Shown in pieces: positions 7,204-10,620 of a stretch of DNA of 10,620 nt. Location: contig JAEXBW010000003.1 in assembly GCA_023393825.1 (NCBI GenBank), positions 1 to 10,620 on the forward strand, in the 5' to 3' direction. The stretch comes from Elusimicrobiota bacterium. GTDB lineage: Bacteria > Elusimicrobiota > Elusimicrobia > Elusimicrobiales > Elusimicrobiaceae. The notes beneath the pieces were generated by a model, which saw only the letters and a program-made list of their open reading frames with translations, made no database searches and had not been told where the DNA came from. Made by a program: the position numbers and the translations under genes. How positions within the stretch are numbered: the stretch's first letter is position 1; each line of letters opens with the position of its first letter.

Positions 7204-8442
7204 TTACGATGGGAATTGCTTTACTATGGGGACCGACTGCTTTGGCTTAAGCCCGTCTTGCAAGGGGGAAATTGTTCTGCGCAAGCCGTAAAAAGATACG
7301 CCCGCAATAGTAGCTAAAAGCGCAACTATAAGCCACGGCCCGGGGGCATAAAGAGGGCTTAGGTTTTGCATAAGTACGCCCGCCATAAAAATGCCTGCCG
7401 CAACGCCGCCTTGGTTTGCAAGGACGTATAAGCCCAAAAAGCGGCCTCTTTTATTATCGGGCGCGATATTGGAAGTTAAAGAATGCCCGGCGGGTAATAC
7501 GCACATCTCGCCCAGAGAACTTAACATTACGCCAATGGCAATCGCCCAAAAACTGACCATAAAACCTATTGAACCGTAACCTAAGGCATAAAGAGCGCAG
7601 CCTATGGCTAATGCGCTTGTAAGACGTATTTTTGAAACCAGTTGCGCCGCGTGGTACTGAAATAAAACCACCGTCAACCCTTGCAGAGAAAAGAACCACC
7701 CTACTTTATTTTCGGCAAAACCAAGCCTGTTTACGCAGTGCAAAGAAAGCCCTACAACCAGTTGCGATGTTACCATTGATATAAAAAATTCCGAAATACA
7801 AAGCCTTGTTAAGGTATTGTCCTTAAGTTCCAAAAGCATTTGTACAAAATCTGTTCTTCTTGCGTGGGTTTTGGGTACGGTTTCATTAATGTTTTTAGAT
7901 ACATAAAACATTGCTATTAAAAATGTCATAGACGTTAAAGCAAAGCCTAAAGAATAAGAAGTATGTGCCAAAAGGCCGCCTAAAGCGGGGCCTATTGCCC
8001 AACCCAAGTTTAACCCGATACGCATATAGCTGAAGGCTTTTACGCGCTCGGACGGGGTGGTGTTATCCGCAATCCACGCATTGGAGGCGGGGCGAAAGAA
8101 CGCGCCCAAAAAGCTGCCCGCAAAGTGGAAAGCCATTGACCAAAAATAGTGCATATTAAAAAACATTGTTGCGGCCATGGCTAGCATGGAGGCGCTTCTT
8201 AAAAACAGAGAGATTGTCATTACGCGTTTGCGGCCGAAAGTGTCGGAAACTTCCCCGCTGATTGCGCTGGCGATAGCGGTGGTTAGCATGGCGAGCGCGA
8301 GCATTATTCCTATAACGCTGGCAGGCACGCCTTTTTGTGTGCTTAAGTATATTGCAAAGAAAGGTACGGATAAACCGTAACCCATAGCGATAAGACCATT
8401 TGCAACGGCTATAATAAATATGCCTTTTGTTTTTTCTGTCAT
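7204..8442 (-). CDS. Major facilitator superfamily transporter, DHA1-like (putative drug/H+ antiporter)
   Basis: A 412-residue polytopic protein with a 12-helix pattern, typical for the MFS. Motif A of the loop between helices 2 and 3 reads GEVSDTFGRKRV (63-74), and helix 5 carries GWAIGPALGG (147-156), the motif C found in proton-coupled antiporters of the DHA1 group. The central cytoplasmic loop (about 184-212) is charged, and a second-half motif-A remnant is weak. A proton-driven efflux role is inferred from these motifs; the substrate is not predictable. Start: the frame extends to a TTG at 8460, but neither it nor the ATG at 8442 has a Shine-Dalgarno sequence; I prefer the ATG because MTEKTKG leads straight into helix 1. 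A TATAAT on the coding strand (8449-8444) lies almost against this ATG, too close for a normal promoter of this start. The gene is monocistronic and divergent from the yggS-like gene. Confidence 0.88.
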   Translation of the reverse strand: MTEKTKGIFIIAVANGLIAMGYGLSVPFFAIYLSTQKGVPASVIGIMLALAMLTTAIASAISGEVSDTFGRKRVMTISLFLRSASMLAMAATMFFNMHYFWSMAFHFAGSFLGAFFRPASNAWIADNTTPSERVKAFSYMRIGLNLGWAIGPALGGLLAHTSYSLGFALTSMTFLIAMFYVSKNINETVPKTHARRTDFVQMLLELKDNTLTRLCISEFFISMVTSQLVVGLSLHCVNRLGFAENKVGWFFSLQGLTVVLFQYHAAQLVSKIRLTSALAIGCALYALGYGSIGFMVSFWAIAIGVMLSSLGEMCVLPAGHSLTSNIAPDNKRGRFLGLYVLANQGGVAAGIFMAGVLMQNLSPLYAPGPWLIVALLATIAGVSFYGLRRTISPLQDGLKPKQSVPIVKQFPS

Positions 8443-8529
8443 GATTATATATTTTACCAATTTAAAAAAGGCGCGCGTTCGCCCTGATTAAAAATAATAC
8501 TTGTGTTTGTTGTTAAAAATAGATAAAAT

Positions 8530-8558
8530 TTGCGGCTTTGTCAAAACTTTTGTATAAT
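8530..8558 (+). promoter_or_regulatory. Candidate sigma-70-type promoter for the yggS-like / DUF167 unit
   Basis: A perfect TATAAT at 8553-8558 is preceded by TG and, 17 bases upstream, by TTGCGG (8530-8535), a half-matching -35 box. Predicted transcription would start near 8564-8566, which leaves only about ten leader bases and clips the AAGGGG ribosome binding site (8562-8567). Either the start is a base or two earlier than usual or the true promoter is elsewhere in the 133-base divergent spacer. Confidence 0.35.
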
Positions 8559-8575
8559 ATCAAGGGGTAAATTGT

Positions 8576-9268
8576 ATGGAGAAACAAGCACGGGTTATAA
8601 CTAATTATGATGATGTCCTGCGCCGCGTTAAAGAAGCCTGTTTGCGTTCTTCAAGAAGCCCCGAAGCCGTACAGATTTTAACAGTAACAAAATATGCCTT
8701 GGAGCAGGATATTTATACCCTGCTTAAACACAGGAACATAACCGCTGTAGGCGAATCCCGCCTGCAAGACAGCGTAAAAAAATGGGCCTGCGGGAATCTT
8801 GCGGAGTTTAACCCCGCAAAATTTTTTATAGGGCATTTACAAACAAATAAAGCCGCAAAAGTAATTGAGAATTTTGATGTCATCTGTTCTTTAGACAGTC
8901 TGCATTTGGCCGACGCTTTAGAGGCGCAGGCGCAAAAACGCGGTAAAACGGTTAAGTGTTTGGTGCAGGTTAAACTTGCCGATAAGGATACGCAGGGCGG
9001 AGTTACCTTGCAAGAAGCGCAAAGCCTTATAGAAAGCGTAAGAAAAAACTACACGCATATAAACCTTGCGGGCATTATGGCGATAGCGCCGATAGCGCGC
9101 GAAAAAGAGGAGTTAAGACCTCTTTTTAAAAAGGTTAAAAATCTTTTTGACGTTAATTTTAAAGAGGGGGACATACTTTCCCTCGGGATGAGCGAAGATT
9201 TTGAAACAGCAGTAGAAGAAGGCAGCACGTTGCCCCGCATCGGCAGTGCTATTTTTAAGCAGATTTAG
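8576..9268 (+). CDS. yggS: YggS/PLPBP family pyridoxal-phosphate-binding homeostasis protein
   Basis: A cytoplasmic single-domain PLP protein with the alanine-racemase N-terminal barrel fold. Family members have no established enzyme activity; they affect vitamin B6 and amino/keto-acid homeostasis. Length is 230 residues, as usual. The PLP Schiff-base lysine is Lys39 in ILTVTKY (34-40). Other family blocks are VGESRLQD (58-65; commonly VGENRVQE), FIGHLQTNK (84-92), LAGIMAIAP (164-172), LSLGMSEDFETAVEEGST (201-218) and the phosphate-binding end LPRIGSAIF (219-227). The ATG is 8 bases after AAGGGG. The gene is followed after 12 bases by the DUF167 gene, matching the yggS/yggU neighbourhood known from enterobacteria, though without yggT between them. 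Confidence 0.95.
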   Translation: MEKQARVITNYDDVLRRVKEACLRSSRSPEAVQILTVTKYALEQDIYTLLKHRNITAVGESRLQDSVKKWACGNLAEFNPAKFFIGHLQTNKAAKVIENFDVICSLDSLHLADALEAQAQKRGKTVKCLVQVKLADKDTQGGVTLQEAQSLIESVRKNYTHINLAGIMAIAPIAREKEELRPLFKKVKNLFDVNFKEGDILSLGMSEDFETAVEEGSTLPRIGSAIFKQI

Positions 9269-9280
9269 AAGGAGGAAGTA

Positions 9281-9544
9281 ATGATAATTAAAGTACGCGT
9301 TATTTCAACGGCAGGGGACAATGAAGTTGTCAGCAGGATAGGCAGCGTGCTGCGTGTAAAAGTTAAAACTAAAAAATTAGACAGCGAAGCCAACGACATT
9401 CTTAAGTATTTTTTGGCGGATTTTTTTACCGTAGAACAGGATGGAATTAACATTATTAAGGGCAATAAAGGAAAAGAGAAAACCGTGGAAGTCCGCGGCA
9501 AAAGCGAAGAATCCCTTAAAAAAGTTATGGACGCCATTCCTTAA
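9281..9544 (+). CDS. DUF167 / YggU family small protein
   Basis: An 87-residue cytoplasmic protein of unknown molecular role. It follows the DUF167 pattern: an N-terminal beta strand (IIKVRVIS), LRVKVKTKKLDSEAN (24-38; the family core is L-x-V-x-V-x-A-P-P-V-D-G-x-A-N), a helix with ILKYFLADFF (40-49), then INIIKGNKGKEKTVEV (56-71; family V-x-I-x-x-G-x-x-x-R-x-K). It lacks the usual arginine in the last block (KGKEK) and the PP pair before the Asp, so it is a divergent member. AAGGAGG (9269-9275), an excellent ribosome binding site, lies 5 bases before the ATG. It is the second gene of a unit with the yggS-like gene, and a terminator follows at once. Confidence 0.85.
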   Translation: MIIKVRVISTAGDNEVVSRIGSVLRVKVKTKKLDSEANDILKYFLADFFTVEQDGINIIKGNKGKEKTVEVRGKSEESLKKVMDAIP

Positions 9545-9562
9545 TTAAACCTTTAGCATTAT

Positions 9563-9600
9563 AGAACCGCAGCTTTTTTACAGGCTGCGGTTTTTTATTT
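9563..9600 (+). terminator. Rho-independent terminator after the DUF167 gene
   Basis: Arms AACCGCAGC (9565-9573) and GCTGCGGTT (9584-9592) form a perfect 9-bp stem with a 10-base loop, followed by the T-rich run TTTTTTATTT (9591-9600, overlapping the last stem pairs). It starts about 20 bases after the DUF167 stop and should isolate this unit from the pilin gene. Its sequence is unrelated to the two hairpins at 3476 and 7150. Confidence 0.92.
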
Positions 9601-9634
9601 GTTTAGATATAAAAATATTGAAATTTTAAAAAAT

Positions 9635-9690
9635 AAAGGATATTATATTGCGTAGTATAAAAAAATCTTATATTTTTTTAATAATCCTTT
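9635..9690. repeat. Nested AT-rich inverted repeat in the pilin gene leader
   Basis: An inner perfect 9-bp dyad, TAAAAAAAT (9658-9666) and ATTTTTTTA (9672-9680), is separated by CTTAT. Directly outside on the right lies ATAATCCTTT (9681-9690), which pairs with AAAGGATATTAT (9635-9646) if one base bulges; 11 bases on the left stay unpaired. The element ends 20 bases before the pilin ATG. It could be an operator, a structured leader or a chance product of A/T runs; TATTAT (9641-9646) and TATAAA (9656-9661) inside it are possible -10 boxes. Confidence 0.4.
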
Positions 9691-9710
9691 GCCGATAAAC
9701 GGGAGAGTAA

Positions 9711-10620
9711 ATGAAAATAACAAAAAAGGGTTTTACATTAACGGAAGTGCTTGTGGTGGTGCTTATTATAAGCGTACTTGCCGCCATAGTGTATCCGATG
9801 TACACAAAATCCATTACGCGCTCACGCGCCATTGAAGCCATAAATTTGTTGGAAATGGTGCGCAATAAACAACTTCAAAAATTTGCCCGTGATCAAAAAT
9901 ATTATACCGACCTTTCAAAGATAGGGCAGTTGACCAGTGATTCTTCCGCCGCAACCGTAGACGGAGAAAAACTTAAAATTAACGACTATACTCTTTCTTT
10001 AGATCCCGTAAAAAATTGTATGAGGGCTGAGTATAAAAAAGGCTCTACCGAATTTACCTTTTCCGCCAGTTACGAAAAATCAGGCCTTGGCTGCACGGGC
10101 GCTATATGCAGCAGCTTCGGCTCGGTTACTTCTACCGCAGATCAAGTGTGCGGATGCAATATTACCTGTTCGGGCGGATTTACGAAGGATGCCGCCTCTT
10201 GCAGTTGCACTTGCTCGGCTTGTGTTAAAGACGGGCAATGCGTGCCTGCTTATCTGGATAAACCTTTAAGCGAATCCTGCGGCAACGGCGGAACACGCAG
10301 CAGAACATGCACCCCCAGCTGCGACGGGGGGGATTGTGGCGAATGGGGCTTATGCGGCAGCCAAACTTGCGACCCTGCGCTTAAACCTTCCGAAACTAAA
10401 GCTTGTGAATATTGCGGCACACAGACAAGGACAGTTACCTGCAATCAAAATACAGGCGTTTGGACGTCAGGCGAATGGGGAAACTGTACCAACAAAGGCG
10501 TTTGCTCATCAGGAACAACGGAAGAGCAAACCTGTCAATTTTCCACCACTGTAAAAAATACGAGAACTTGTTCCGCCGCTTGCACTTGGGGCGCATGGAC
10601 AGGCTGCCCCAATAGGGAAA
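9711..10620 (+). CDS. Type IV pilin-like protein with long Cys-rich, thrombospondin-type-1-like C-terminal region (3' end outside window)
   Basis: The reading frame from the ATG at 9711 stays open to the window end (303 codons seen, no stop). Ribosome binding site GGGAG (9701-9705) is 5 bases upstream. Residues 1-27 are a class III prepilin signal: a short basic leader KITKKG, cleavage expected after Gly7, then FTLTEVLVVVLIISVLAAIV with Phe +1 and Glu +5, as processed by prepilin peptidase PilD. Residues 28-125 look like the rest of a small pilin or pseudopilin (extended helix, then a beta region). From about residue 128 the protein becomes Cys-rich: I count 26 Cys in total, 25 of them at 128-299. 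Between 193 and 299 lie repeated T-x-x-x-C and W-x-W-x-x-C blocks (GEWGLC, GEWGNC, WGAWTGC) resembling thrombospondin type 1 modules. Likely exported, pilus- or surface-associated and disulfide-bonded; binding target unknown. It appears to be in its own transcription unit. Confidence 0.9.
   Translation, partial: MKITKKGFTLTEVLVVVLIISVLAAIVYPMYTKSITRSRAIEAINLLEMVRNKQLQKFARDQKYYTDLSKIGQLTSDSSAATVDGEKLKINDYTLSLDPVKNCMRAEYKKGSTEFTFSASYEKSGLGCTGAICSSFGSVTSTADQVCGCNITCSGGFTKDAASCSCTCSACVKDGQCVPAYLDKPLSESCGNGGTRSRTCTPSCDGGDCGEWGLCGSQTCDPALKPSETKACEYCGTQTRTVTCNQNTGVWTSGEWGNCTNKGVCSSGTTEEQTCQFSTTVKNTRTCSAACTWGAWTGCPNRE
10278..10619 (+). repeat. Degenerate Cys/Trp repeat units (TSP1-like) within the pilin-like gene
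   Basis: In residues 190-303 of the pilin-like protein the same two blocks recur about three times: an R-x-x-C or R-T-C block (TRSRTC 195-200, TQTRTVTC 237-244, KNTRTC 282-287) followed by a Trp-Cys block (GEWGLC 210-215, SGEWGNC 253-259, WGAWTGC 293-299). The last reads W-x-x-W-x-x-C, as in thrombospondin type 1 modules. Units vary in length and the DNA is not closely repeated, so this is an old, diverged duplication. The array is probably continued beyond the window. Confidence 0.6.

Noticed and set aside
8470..8485. Small hairpin followed by T6 on the minus strand upstream of the MFS gene, as attenuator or terminator
   Set aside because: Read on the minus strand, GGCG and CGCC give only a 4-bp stem with a 6-base loop; too weak to call without a conserved leader.
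9639..9652. Sigma-54 promoter upstream of the pilin-like gene
   Set aside because: GG and GC are separated by 9 bases rather than 10, and the flanking TGGCAC/TTGCA context is mostly missing.
10087..10615. Short alternative open frames on both strands at the window end
   Set aside because: They are shadows of the pilin-like frame that is open from 9711; none has a plausible ribosome binding site or recognisable protein.
1..10620. Horizontally acquired island, defence system or mobile element
   Set aside because: No integrase, transposase, tRNA, target duplication, toxin-antitoxin or defence-type gene is visible, and the genes look alike in composition and are mostly housekeeping.

Overview
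The window reads as ordinary chromosomal DNA of a Gram-negative-type bacterium with moderate, slightly AT-rich composition. Every gene I can name is a core or common bacterial family. Codon use looks even by eye, and I see no insertion sequence, integrase, tRNA, rRNA or CRISPR array. The mix of murein genes, a very short DUF167 protein and a type IV pilin-like protein with a long Cys-rich tail suggests to me a member of the Elusimicrobiota (Elusimicrobium-like). That placement is an inference from gene content and style, not from a marker comparison.

Layout. Positions 1-3451 (+) hold part of the division and cell-wall (dcw) cluster: the last codons of murF, then mraY, ftsW and murG, packed with 0-8 nt gaps. 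MurF finishes UDP-MurNAc-pentapeptide, MraY loads it onto undecaprenyl phosphate (lipid I), MurG adds GlcNAc (lipid II), and FtsW polymerises lipid II at the septum. The run ends at a strong bidirectional terminator, so murC, murB, ddl and ftsQAZ do not follow directly. Positions 3520-5301 (-) encode a membrane-anchored LtaS/OpgB/EptA-type alkaline-phosphatase-superfamily enzyme, probably an envelope phospho-group transferase. It is divergent from thrS (5382-7127, +), a threonyl-tRNA synthetase that lacks the N-terminal TGS domain. A second bidirectional terminator, nearly identical to the first, separates thrS from a convergent major facilitator transporter (7204-8442, -).

Positions 8576-9544 (+) form a two-gene unit: a YggS/PLPBP-type PLP-binding protein and a DUF167 (YggU-like) protein, closed by a third terminator. 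After an AT-rich spacer with a nested inverted repeat, the last gene starts at 9711 and runs off the window. It has a textbook type IV prepilin leader and pilin helix, then an unusually long Cys-rich region with thrombospondin-type-1-like W-x-x-W-x-x-C units. That chimeric pilin is the most interesting item here. I found no clearly new multi-gene system.
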